Shown: piece by piece, positions 46,012-53,011 of the stretch
Position numbering within the stretch: position 1 is the first letter of the stretch
Layout: the number at the start of each line of letters is the position of its first letter
Source: Lysobacterales bacterium
GTDB taxonomy: Bacteria; Pseudomonadota; Gammaproteobacteria; Xanthomonadales; Marinicellaceae
Direction of reading: 5' to 3'
DNA length: 53,011 nt
NCBI GenBank assembly: GCA_020442635.1
Contig: JAGRJR010000012.1
Coordinates: 1 to 53,011 of the forward strand
Position numbers and translations under genes: made by a program
The notes under the pieces: generated by a model
Databases searched by the model: none
The model's input: the letters and a program-made list of their open reading frames with translations, nothing else
Told to the model about the DNA's origin: nothing

Positions 46012-49000
46012 CGGTAATCAAGTCTATTTGCGGCTCATCCCAAGTGCCAGTCACACGATAGATGATTTCATTTTTATTTTTCAATTGTTTATCAAACAAT
46101 CCCTGTACCAGGAAACCAGCAGCCGCACCAACTGGTCCACCAGCAATGGCTCCGATGGTTGGGAACGTTTTGCCTATTTGAGGCCTGACAGTGATGGTTT
46201 GGTTGTAACTTTGATCGGCAAACCCCACATCACCATTGATGTGAATTCTAGCAGAAGATGCCTTAATCAAGAAATTATCTGTCGAAGCTACGCCCTGATT
46301 AATCACAAAGTGTCCTTCCATGGAACGAAACAACAAACCTTCAGCTAACACATCACGAAAATCCAAAATCAAACGACGTGGCAAATTGGTCAGATTAAAC
46401 AAACCCAAAACCCGCCCAAAGCCCGGTTTTTGATCTAACACTTGCCCTTGACCCAGTTTTATATCCAACTCGCCATCAATTTTTGCCATATCAAACTGAC
46501 TGGGAACATCATCCCAAACTGCATTCATTTTTATCAGCGTTTGGGCATTGGTGATGGGTGCATTGAATCCAACAGTTTGCAAAAAATCTGCAATTCGTTC
46601 TGAAAACATCACCACATTGAAATTAGATTGTCCCAACCGACCTACTGATTTATGCCACTCACCTGATACATTAATTTCTGCCATCTCAGATTTAATACTC
46701 AGCAATTCAACGATGATACCATCAGCGACATTACGCATTTCCATGCGTAACTCACCCAAAGGAATACCAAGATAACTGAATTCATCCACCCAAAGGTGAA
46801 TATCCGGCACTTTGGAACTGTGGTTAGTAACCACCACTTCTCCTGCATCATTGGTATCAATCCAGTTTAAATGTTCAAACTGCGCCACCACACCTTTTCT
46901 ACCTAGGTCATCTGCAATTTCCACCAAGCCTTTTATGGCTGGACTTTCAATCTGAATCACCAGACTGTCTGTTGAACGTCGTATATCCAAAGCCACATCC
47001 TTGAAAGTTCTGGACATAAAAATCAACCTTTCGATATGCAAAGACACATCATTGAAAGGCAGCGATTGTCGCTGATTTTTTTGTTGAGTACTTTCTTGCT
47101 TTTTGGGAAGTAAAGTTAACCATTCATCCAGATTCACTTCATCAATGTCACCACCAAATGGGTTAGAGTTTTCTTTAGGCTCATCAGGATTGAGAAAATT
47201 CAATTGTGATAATTCATATTGACCTTTATTAGACTGAATCGTGGAATTAATCTTATCGGCATAACTTAATGCAACTTCTGACTGGCTACATGGGATTGAA
47301 CACTTGATTTGCAATGTTTGTGGTTCATCGGTTTTTTTATTCAATGGCGCTGGTAAATCAATACTGACTCCGGTTAAATCAGATTCTGCTGTCATGAATA
47401 ATTCATCTTGTTGATCCTGGATGTTAATGTGCCAGGTCGATGCCCCTTGAATGGGCAACTCTGTGTTGATTTTATTCAGTAAATAACCAGCATCAAGCAC
47501 GCCATCAAGGTCAACATCAATTTGTACACCCTCAGCTGATTTGGTAATGATATGGCCATTCAATGTAACTGCCGTAGAATCTAATGCCGCTGGTAAATCC
47601 TTGAGCATCAATTGGTAACCCACTAATTTGACCGAACCATTGATATCATCCAACGTTAAATGATCTGTCGAGAATGTGGTGTTATTAAACCTGATGTTAC
47701 CATTGGGTTTAAATGCCTGCTTTTCTTCTGACTTTAAGGGAATGTCGAAATTTAAATCAATTTGTTGTTCCCCTTTTAAGGAAATTTTATTACTTAGCTT
47801 AATGTTTTCAGACAATGGTGATTGATTCAAATAATCTAACACCTGATTGTTCTTGGCATAAGCTGTCATATCAACCGTTATGATGCCCTCTTCTAAAGAA
47901 GCAATATCAACCTCACTGGGCGCAATCCTTAACCCTTGAGTTACAGCCTTTTCTACTGACACATGCACAGAATGTTGAGTGAACAAGGCAACCGCATCAA
48001 TGGCTTCCACAATCGGCCAATCAGGTCTGAAGCGGTTGGCAGTTTCCTTAACGTACGCCCTTGAGATAAAGGCTGCCGCACCAGTTTTGAACAGTTCTGG
48101 CACCAAATCACCCTGAACAAAAACAAACCCTTTTTCCACATATCCAGCCAACAAACTGTTGTCTAACCAATCCAATGTTTTGGGTTTCCAAACATTGTGA
48201 GGCCAATATTTCCAAAGCTTGTTAACTGTCACATCAGTAACTTTACTGGCTAAAATCAGGGACTTGGTATCGGCCAGATTCATTTGTAACCAAAGAGCCA
48301 GGTTGAAGTCTACACAATCACACCAGAATGAATTGACTTGCAGTATTTGACTACCGGGCTGCATTGAAAAGTCAACTTGTGCTGTCAATTCCTGCCAGTT
48401 TAAAACACCACGAAAAATAGCTGGAATGGCTAAGTAACCCACACTGCTGTCAATCCTGAGTTTGACCTGTTGATTGTAAAAATCAACCTCGCCTGCCAAA
48501 CCTTTGACATCAATATCATTATGTTGCAATGCCAAGTTGGCAAATTGTGCATGTGCCCACGTCATTTGCTTACGGGTATAGTCATAAGTCATTTCAACGG
48601 GGTTGATGACTCCCTGCAACTGATCGAGCAACGCTTGTTTTTCTGGGCTTTGAGGCTTCACTTCAGCCTGAACCCTGGCCAAAAACTCCAAAGGAATGGT
48701 GTCGATTCTGAATTCACTGACATCACCTTGTCGCTGTCCCCAAAAATCCACGTTGGCAAAAGTTTTGTCATTAATTCTTAAACGGTCAATGCGCCAGTGA
48801 CTCAGCCAATTCTTGTCATCACCTTGATGATTGATGCCTAATTGAAAAGACCAGGAATTGTCGACACTTTGCCATTTAAGCAGCCCCACCGAAGAAACCA
48901 CATAACCATTTTTTGCTTCTAACCACACTTCACCATCTATCTTGCCCTCGGGCAAAACCACATCTTTAACTAAATCCTTAAGCTGAGACAAGTCAAACTG

Positions 49001-49687
49001 ATTAAAAGCTATATGCCAACGTGCATTTTTACTCAAAGTTTTGGTTCTTGCTGAAATACTGCGAACCACAATATTTTGATCCCGGTTTTCATTATGTATC
49101 AACAGTCTGAATGCCCGATTGTCCTGATCCTGTTCCAACAAAAAATCAGCAATCAGGCCCTCAAGTAAAACATCACCTTGCTGATTGGCCACATTCAACA
49201 ATAATTCATTAACTCGCAAAGAACCAGACGCCAGTACCCGATCCAACATTTCTGTAAATTTCGCTTCATCTTGTTCATCATTGATGGTGATGGTCGGACC
49301 ATCAGTCGAATGAATCATGTCCAATTCAGCCTTATTGATGCTTAAATCAATCCCAGTTCGTCCACCAGGTATCAATAATTGATATACATTAATCGATAAA
49401 CTGGCAGCTTCCAGAGTTATGGTTTGTTTGCCGCTTAGAGATAAGTTTTTGAGTGAAAAATAAGGGCCATAACCATGCCATGAACCCTCAACTTCATCCA
49501 CTTCAACTACCAACCCCCATTGTTCTTCCAAAAAAGCTTCCAGTTGTTTTTGATATAATGACTCAAAAGGCAACAGTAAACTCAACAAACCCACACATAC
49601 GCCAGCCAATACGATCAACAATGCGAGTAAACCGCGCAACTTAACCCACAGTTTAAATAGCCAATGATGTTTTTTGGTTTTAGTCAT
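46004..49687 (-). CDS. yhdP: YhdP-family AsmA-like envelope protein
   Basis: 1227 residues. A membrane helix at about 19-41 anchors a very long periplasmic beta-rich chain. WGLVVEVDEVEGSWHGYGPYFSLKNLSL at about 51-78 and the C-terminal RPQIGKTFPTIGAIAGGPVGAAAGFLVQGLF are typical of the TIGR02099/YhdP family. YhdP bridges the two membranes and moves phospholipids to the outer membrane, together with TamB and YdbH in E. coli. It is placed between rng (11 bp upstream) and the PqiA-like gene (overlapping), so it is made in one operon with them. Confidence 0.94.
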   Translation of the reverse strand: MTKTKKHHWLFKLWVKLRGLLALLIVLAGVCVGLLSLLLPFESLYQKQLEAFLEEQWGLVVEVDEVEGSWHGYGPYFSLKNLSLSGKQTITLEAASLSINVYQLLIPGGRTGIDLSINKAELDMIHSTDGPTITINDEQDEAKFTEMLDRVLASGSLRVNELLLNVANQQGDVLLEGLIADFLLEQDQDNRAFRLLIHNENRDQNIVVRSISARTKTLSKNARWHIAFNQFDLSQLKDLVKDVVLPEGKIDGEVWLEAKNGYVVSSVGLLKWQSVDNSWSFQLGINHQGDDKNWLSHWRIDRLRINDKTFANVDFWGQRQGDVSEFRIDTIPLEFLARVQAEVKPQSPEKQALLDQLQGVINPVEMTYDYTRKQMTWAHAQFANLALQHNDIDVKGLAGEVDFYNQQVKLRIDSSVGYLAIPAIFRGVLNWQELTAQVDFSMQPGSQILQVNSFWCDCVDFNLALWLQMNLADTKSLILASKVTDVTVNKLWKYWPHNVWKPKTLDWLDNSLLAGYVEKGFVFVQGDLVPELFKTGAAAFISRAYVKETANRFRPDWPIVEAIDAVALFTQHSVHVSVEKAVTQGLRIAPSEVDIASLEEGIITVDMTAYAKNNQVLDYLNQSPLSENIKLSNKISLKGEQQIDLNFDIPLKSEEKQAFKPNGNIRFNNTTFSTDHLTLDDINGSVKLVGYQLMLKDLPAALDSTAVTLNGHIITKSAEGVQIDVDLDGVLDAGYLLNKINTELPIQGASTWHINIQDQQDELFMTAESDLTGVSIDLPAPLNKKTDEPQTLQIKCSIPCSQSEVALSYADKINSTIQSNKGQYELSQLNFLNPDEPKENSNPFGGDIDEVNLDEWLTLLPKKQESTQQKNQRQSLPFNDVSLHIERLIFMSRTFKDVALDIRRSTDSLVIQIESPAIKGLVEIADDLGRKGVVAQFEHLNWIDTNDAGEVVVTNHSSKVPDIHLWVDEFSYLGIPLGELRMEMRNVADGIIVELLSIKSEMAEINVSGEWHKSVGRLGQSNFNVVMFSERIADFLQTVGFNAPITNAQTLIKMNAVWDDVPSQFDMAKIDGELDIKLGQGQVLDQKPGFGRVLGLFNLTNLPRRLILDFRDVLAEGLLFRSMEGHFVINQGVASTDNFLIKASSARIHINGDVGFADQSYNQTITVRPQIGKTFPTIGAIAGGPVGAAAGFLVQGLFDKQLKNKNEIIYRVTGTWDEPQIDLITDE

Positions 49688-49698
49688 AACACAGGGAC

Positions 49699-51162
49699 TT
49701 AGAACAACACCACATCATGTTGGTGTCTTTCGTAACTGTCCTCGGCCTGAAAACTGATGCGCTTACCCAGAACTTCCTCCATTTCGGCTAATGTTTCTGA
49801 GTGCTCATCAATGATGTATTTGACCAACCTAGATGAACCAATCACCATCACTTTACTGGCTTTGAATTGCTTCACTGACCGGGTGATTTCACGAAATAGT
49901 TTAAAACTGATGGTTTCAATGGTTTCTATGCTCCCGTTACCACCACATTTGTCACAGGGTTCACACAACAAATCATTAAGATTTTCAGTGGTGCGCTTGC
50001 GGGTCATTTCTACCAAACCTAAACCGGTAAATCCTAAAACATTGGTTCTGGCGCTGTCATTTTCTAGATACTCCTCTAGCGTTTGTAGCACCTTGTTTTT
50101 ATGAGATTTTTCCAACATATCAATAAAATCGATAATGATGATACCACCGATGTTGCGTAATCTGAGCTGTCTGGCAATGGTTTGAGCCGCTTCCAGGTTG
50201 GTTTTAAATGCAGTGTCCTCAAGCGATTTATAGCCAACAAATTGGCCAGTATTAACATCAATGGTAGTCATCGCTTCATTTTGATCAAAAACCAAATTAC
50301 CACCAGATTTTAATGCCACATTCTTGCGGATAGAACGATCAATTTCATCATCAATATGAAACTGGTCAAATAAAGGACGTGTCAAGTTGTATTCCACCAA
50401 AGCACCACTCCAATCAGGGGCAAAATCATGCAAGAACTGATTAAGTTTTTGGTAAATTTCATGAGAATCAGTGGTGATTTTAGTCAGGTTTTCATTAATT
50501 TGATCCCTGACAACTTTTTTGCTCAAAGCAAATTCACTGTAAATCAGTGAGGGAGATTTTGACGTTTTAATGGTGCCATCTATTTGTTGCCACAGACGTT
50601 TCAAAAATCGCCAGTCATGATACAAGCCAGTATGACCAACCAGCTCAGCATTGGTTCTGGCAATCAAACCAAAATCCTTGTTATCTCGATTGATTTTGAT
50701 TAACAGTTCAGTCAATCGATCACGTTCAAGGTCATCTGTTATACGCGCAGAAATGGCTGTCAAAGCTGGAGAATTGGGCAACATCACCAAATAGCGACTT
50801 GGAATACTTAACTGGGTGGTAATACGGGCACCTTTACTGCCAATTTGATCCTTGTAAACCTGTACGACAATATGCTGACCTTCATGTAGGATTTTACTAA
50901 TTGAGCCTTCTGCCACACCCTTAGCTTCTACATGTTGTTCGACAATATCAGAAACATGGATAAAAGCGGCCTTTTCCTGACCGATATTAACAAATGCTGC
51001 CTGTAACCCTGGCAAGACTTTTTCTACAGTACCTTTATAAATATTGCCAACGATAGAATGTTTTTTGTCCCTTTCTAACCAAACTTCTGAAAGCATGCCC
51101 TCTTCTACCAGAGCCACCCGGGTTTCAAAACCATTGCTGTTGATTAAAATTTCTTTTGACAT
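49699..51162 (-). CDS. rng: Ribonuclease G
   Basis: 487 residues. The S1 RNA-binding domain is at about 35-125 (IVGNIYKGTVEKVLPGLQAAFVNIG). The catalytic domain has the Mg-binding Asp pair in MTTIDVNTGQF and IIIDFIDM, and the zinc-link Cys motif CEPCDKCGG near 404-412. It lacks the long C-terminal scaffold of RNase E, so it is RNase G. It matures the 5' end of 16S rRNA and takes part in mRNA decay. It follows maf by 41 bp and precedes yhdP by 11 bp. Confidence 0.97.
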   Translation of the reverse strand: MSKEILINSNGFETRVALVEEGMLSEVWLERDKKHSIVGNIYKGTVEKVLPGLQAAFVNIGQEKAAFIHVSDIVEQHVEAKGVAEGSISKILHEGQHIVVQVYKDQIGSKGARITTQLSIPSRYLVMLPNSPALTAISARITDDLERDRLTELLIKINRDNKDFGLIARTNAELVGHTGLYHDWRFLKRLWQQIDGTIKTSKSPSLIYSEFALSKKVVRDQINENLTKITTDSHEIYQKLNQFLHDFAPDWSGALVEYNLTRPLFDQFHIDDEIDRSIRKNVALKSGGNLVFDQNEAMTTIDVNTGQFVGYKSLEDTAFKTNLEAAQTIARQLRLRNIGGIIIIDFIDMLEKSHKNKVLQTLEEYLENDSARTNVLGFTGLGLVEMTRKRTTENLNDLLCEPCDKCGGNGSIETIETISFKLFREITRSVKQFKASKVMVIGSSRLVKYIIDEHSETLAEMEEVLGKRISFQAEDSYERHQHDVVLF

Positions 51163-51203
51163 ACCACACTCATTTTGCCTACGATGTTTTTCAGAGATCT
51201 CTT

Positions 51204-51797
51204 TTAGACATCTAACGGAGTTATTATATCCACTTTCTTAAAAAGTTGTGTGGTCTCATAAAGTGGTAAACCCATGATGCCCGAATAGCTGCCTTCAATT
51301 TTCTCAATCCACATCGCCGCAAAGCCTTGTATGCCATAAGAACCTGCTTTATCCATAGGTTCTCCGGTGGCGATATAGGCTTTTATTTCTGCTTCGTTAA
51401 TTTTTGCAAACTTTACTTTGTTTTGATTCACCACACTCAACGTTTCCCCTTGGTAGCTTATAGCCACAACGGTGATGACTTGATGTGACACTCCCGATAA
51501 ACTTTTGAGCATATTAAAGGCAGCAAGTTCGTCACTTGGTTTTCCCAAAATCTTTTGCTGTAAAACCACCGTCGTATCAGCGGTTAGAATTGGCAATTCA
51601 CTTTGAATCACTGTTTGCGCTGCCTGAGCTTTTGCCAAGGTAATGCGCTTGCAATAATTCACGGGTTTTTCATTGTCAATCGGTGTTTCATCCACATCAA
51701 CCGCCTGACATATAACTGACCACCCCAACTGCTCAAGCAACTGTTTTCTACGCGGTGACTTAGAAGCCAGTATGATTTGGGGAACTGATGAACTCAT
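51204..51797 (-). CDS. maf: Maf-family nucleoside triphosphate pyrophosphatase
   Basis: 197 residues. The N-terminal ILASKSPRRKQLLEQLGW, ILTADTTVVLQQKILGKP near 69-86, and DKAGSYGIQGFAAMWIEKIEGSYSGIMGLPL near 151-181 are the family blocks. Maf proteins hydrolyse dTTP/UTP or modified nucleotides to monophosphates (the YhdE type fits this gene order). It lies 5 bp after rlmH. Confidence 0.96.
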   Translation of the reverse strand: MSSSVPQIILASKSPRRKQLLEQLGWSVICQAVDVDETPIDNEKPVNYCKRITLAKAQAAQTVIQSELPILTADTTVVLQQKILGKPSDELAAFNMLKSLSGVSHQVITVVAISYQGETLSVVNQNKVKFAKINEAEIKAYIATGEPMDKAGSYGIQGFAAMWIEKIEGSYSGIMGLPLYETTQLFKKVDIITPLDV

Positions 51798-51802
51798 AAC
51801 GG

Positions 51803-52273
51803 TTATTCTCGATGATAAGGGTGGTTGTTGAGCAGGGTGTAGGCACGGTAAATCTGCTCAGCCACAATTACCCTCACCAATTGATGTGGGAATACCAACT
51901 TTGATAATGACCAGGTTTGATTGGCTATATTTTTGATGCGTTGATCAAGTCCATCGGCACCACCTATGATGAGGTTTATATCCTGTCCTTGCATCTGCCA
52001 TTCAGCCAATTGTTTGGCTAGATAAGCTGTATTGATGGCCTTACCATGTTCGTCCAACGCAATGTTGTGTGCTCCAGGCTTAAGGTGTTTTTCAATAACA
52101 TCGGCTTCCTGAGATTTGATTTGTGGCACAGAAAGTCCCTTTTGCCGTGATACGGGGCTTAATTCTAGAAGTTGAATTTTTAAATGATTGGGCAGACGCT
52201 CATTGTAAGTCTGAAAGGCCACATTGACCCATTCAGGCATCTTATGCCCGGGCGAAAGCAGGCTGATGTTCAT
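51803..52273 (-). CDS. rlmH: 23S rRNA pseudouridine-1915 N3-methyltransferase RlmH
   Basis: 156 residues, the usual length. SPGHKMPEWVNVAFQTYNERLP at the N-terminus, LIIGGADGLDQ near 102 (SAM-binding knot) and the C-terminal FPHQLVRVIVAEQIYRAYTLLNNHPYHRE are characteristic. It methylates pseudouridine 1915 of 23S rRNA on the 70S ribosome. It shares a base with the rsfS stop in TAATG, so the two are translationally coupled. Confidence 0.98.
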   Translation of the reverse strand: MNISLLSPGHKMPEWVNVAFQTYNERLPNHLKIQLLELSPVSRQKGLSVPQIKSQEADVIEKHLKPGAHNIALDEHGKAINTAYLAKQLAEWQMQGQDINLIIGGADGLDQRIKNIANQTWSLSKLVFPHQLVRVIVAEQIYRAYTLLNNHPYHRE

Positions 52274-52662
52274 TATTCAGGGCTTTCTTTGATATCCCAA
52301 AGGCCTTCCAAATGGTAAAACTCACGAGCTTCATTGCTCATCACATGTAACACTGCATCACCACAATCAACAATGATCCACTCATCTGAGTTCATACCTT
52401 CGGTACTCAACACTTCAAAACCATGCTCATTAACTGCTTCAATGGCCGTTTCTGCCAAATGACGCATATGTCGACTGGAACTCCCTGTACAAATAATCAT
52501 GTAATCAGTGACCGAAGTTAAGTGACTGACAGGTAATGAGGTGATTTTTTGCGCTTTGGACGAATCGACTGCTTGGAAGATGACTTCTGAGATGGAATTG
52601 AGTTGTTTACTGTTCTCTTTGATTTCTTGCACTAATGATATAAATGTTCTAAACACCTGCAT
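52273..52662 (-). CDS. rsfS: Ribosome silencing factor RsfS
   Basis: About 129 residues from ATG 52662. The frame is open to 52731, and a GTG about 9 codons further in is another possible start. KITSLPVSHLTSVTDYMIICTGSSSRHMRHLAE, MNSDEWIIVDCGDAVLHVM and AREFYHLEGLW are the conserved RsfS blocks. It binds ribosomal protein L14 and blocks subunit joining when nutrients run low. It begins the visible leftward operon rsfS-rlmH-maf-rng-yhdP-pqiA-like-tldD. nadD, its usual partner, is not in the window, and a rightward gene starts 290 bp away. Confidence 0.95.
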   Translation of the reverse strand: MQVFRTFISLVQEIKENSKQLNSISEVIFQAVDSSKAQKITSLPVSHLTSVTDYMIICTGSSSRHMRHLAETAIEAVNEHGFEVLSTEGMNSDEWIIVDCGDAVLHVMSNEAREFYHLEGLWDIKESPE

Positions 52663-52952
52663 TTTAACATGTAAACAAAATATGAATACAGCTTTCTGCT
52701 TGTTTTCACCTTTTTGCTTCGAAAATAACACTCACTTCAAAAGCAACTTTACAAAAATGTTCCAAAAGTGTTATTCTCAATCAAGGGGAATTCTTAAATC
52801 AATCTTTCAGTTTACCCATGGCTTGAAACATTATTTTTAAAGCAATTGAACTGACCAGAGTCATACAGAAAGTCCTCAAAAAGTGCAGACTCAAATAAAT
52901 TGGGTATTCGCACTAAATAACATCGATAAAAAATAATTAAGGGGTTCATCAA

Positions 52953-53011
52953 ATGTTAACAAACACAGCCAATCGTGCTTTTGGGTTTCGTTTATTTTCC
53001 ATTGCACTGTT
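52953..53011 (+). CDS. Start of a rightward gene, cut by the window edge
   Basis: ATG 52953 follows AAGGGG (52939-52944) with an 8-base spacing. Nineteen codons are visible (MLTNTANRAFGFRLFSIAL), basic then hydrophobic, like the beginning of a signal peptide or membrane helix. The product cannot be told. The frame is open to the end of the window. Confidence 0.55.
   Translation, partial: MLTNTANRAFGFRLFSIAL

Noticed and set aside
1..53011. tRNA or rRNA genes
   Set aside because: I found no cloverleaf-like T-arm/acceptor signatures or rRNA blocks by eye. A tRNA scan would settle it.

Overview
The window reads as chromosome from a low-to-moderate-GC Gammaproteobacterium. The conserved blocks (rsfS-rlmH-maf-rng-yhdP-tldD, lolC-like/lolD/comEC, gcvT-gcvH-gcvPA) are typical of gammaproteobacterial chromosomes. 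The many large secreted proteins ending in an 'IF..(D/N/S).FE' tail resemble what I recall from Marinicella and Lysobacter/Xanthomonas-related bacteria. That genus-level guess is inference. I see no tRNA, rRNA, CRISPR array, prophage or integron.

Layout. 1-6.8 kb: a leftward run made of a diheme cytochrome c peroxidase (MauG/BCCP type), a secreted SdrD/DUF11-type protein split by a frameshift, and a 1009-aa exported transglutaminase-fold protein that has Ala at the usual Cys position. A small zinc-ribbon membrane protein converges on it. 7.0-8.2 kb: one intact IS3-family element with a canonical A AAA AAG frameshift site, followed by about 500 bp with no convincing gene. 8.7-12.0 kb: a leftward operon of a Gld-type ABC exporter (ATPase, permease, GldG-like auxiliary protein) ending in pdxH. 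12.1-21.5 kb: a fatty-acid desaturase, exported proteins of unknown role (186 aa, a delta-60-like protein, a 1088-aa protein with two near-identical 93-residue repeats), a small cytosolic protein and a DUF885 metallopeptidase-like protein. 21.8-28.0 kb: an ExeM/NucH-type nuclease, an orphan terminator that may end a small RNA, then lolC-like/lolD/comEC. 28.0-34.1 kb: an OmpA-family porin, a hybrid histidine kinase and LuxR-type response regulator with a membrane protein behind them, and a subtilisin-like protease whose signal peptide is in another frame. 34.2-41.2 kb: a glutathione S-transferase, a cobalamin adenosyltransferase, the glycine cleavage genes gcvT-gcvH-gcvPA without gcvPB, a DUF2937 protein, a cyclophilin and an exported M20 amidohydrolase. 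41.3-43.7 kb: two exported proteins carrying the C-terminal tail. 43.7-52.7 kb: a leftward housekeeping operon rsfS-rlmH-maf-rng-yhdP-pqiA-like-tldD. The window ends inside the start of a rightward gene.

How the genes fit together. Much of the window concerns the envelope and the exterior: lipoprotein release (Lol), outer-membrane lipid homeostasis (YhdP with a PqiA-like partner), OmpA, a nuclease plus ComEC for DNA use, peptidases, and a set of large secreted proteins. The observations most worth following are the recurrent C-terminal tail in five unrelated secreted proteins, the peroxidase/repeat-protein/pseudo-transglutaminase run with an A17 tract, the two reading-frame breaks at T4 tracts, the orphan terminator, and the PqiA-like gene wedged by overlaps between yhdP and tldD.
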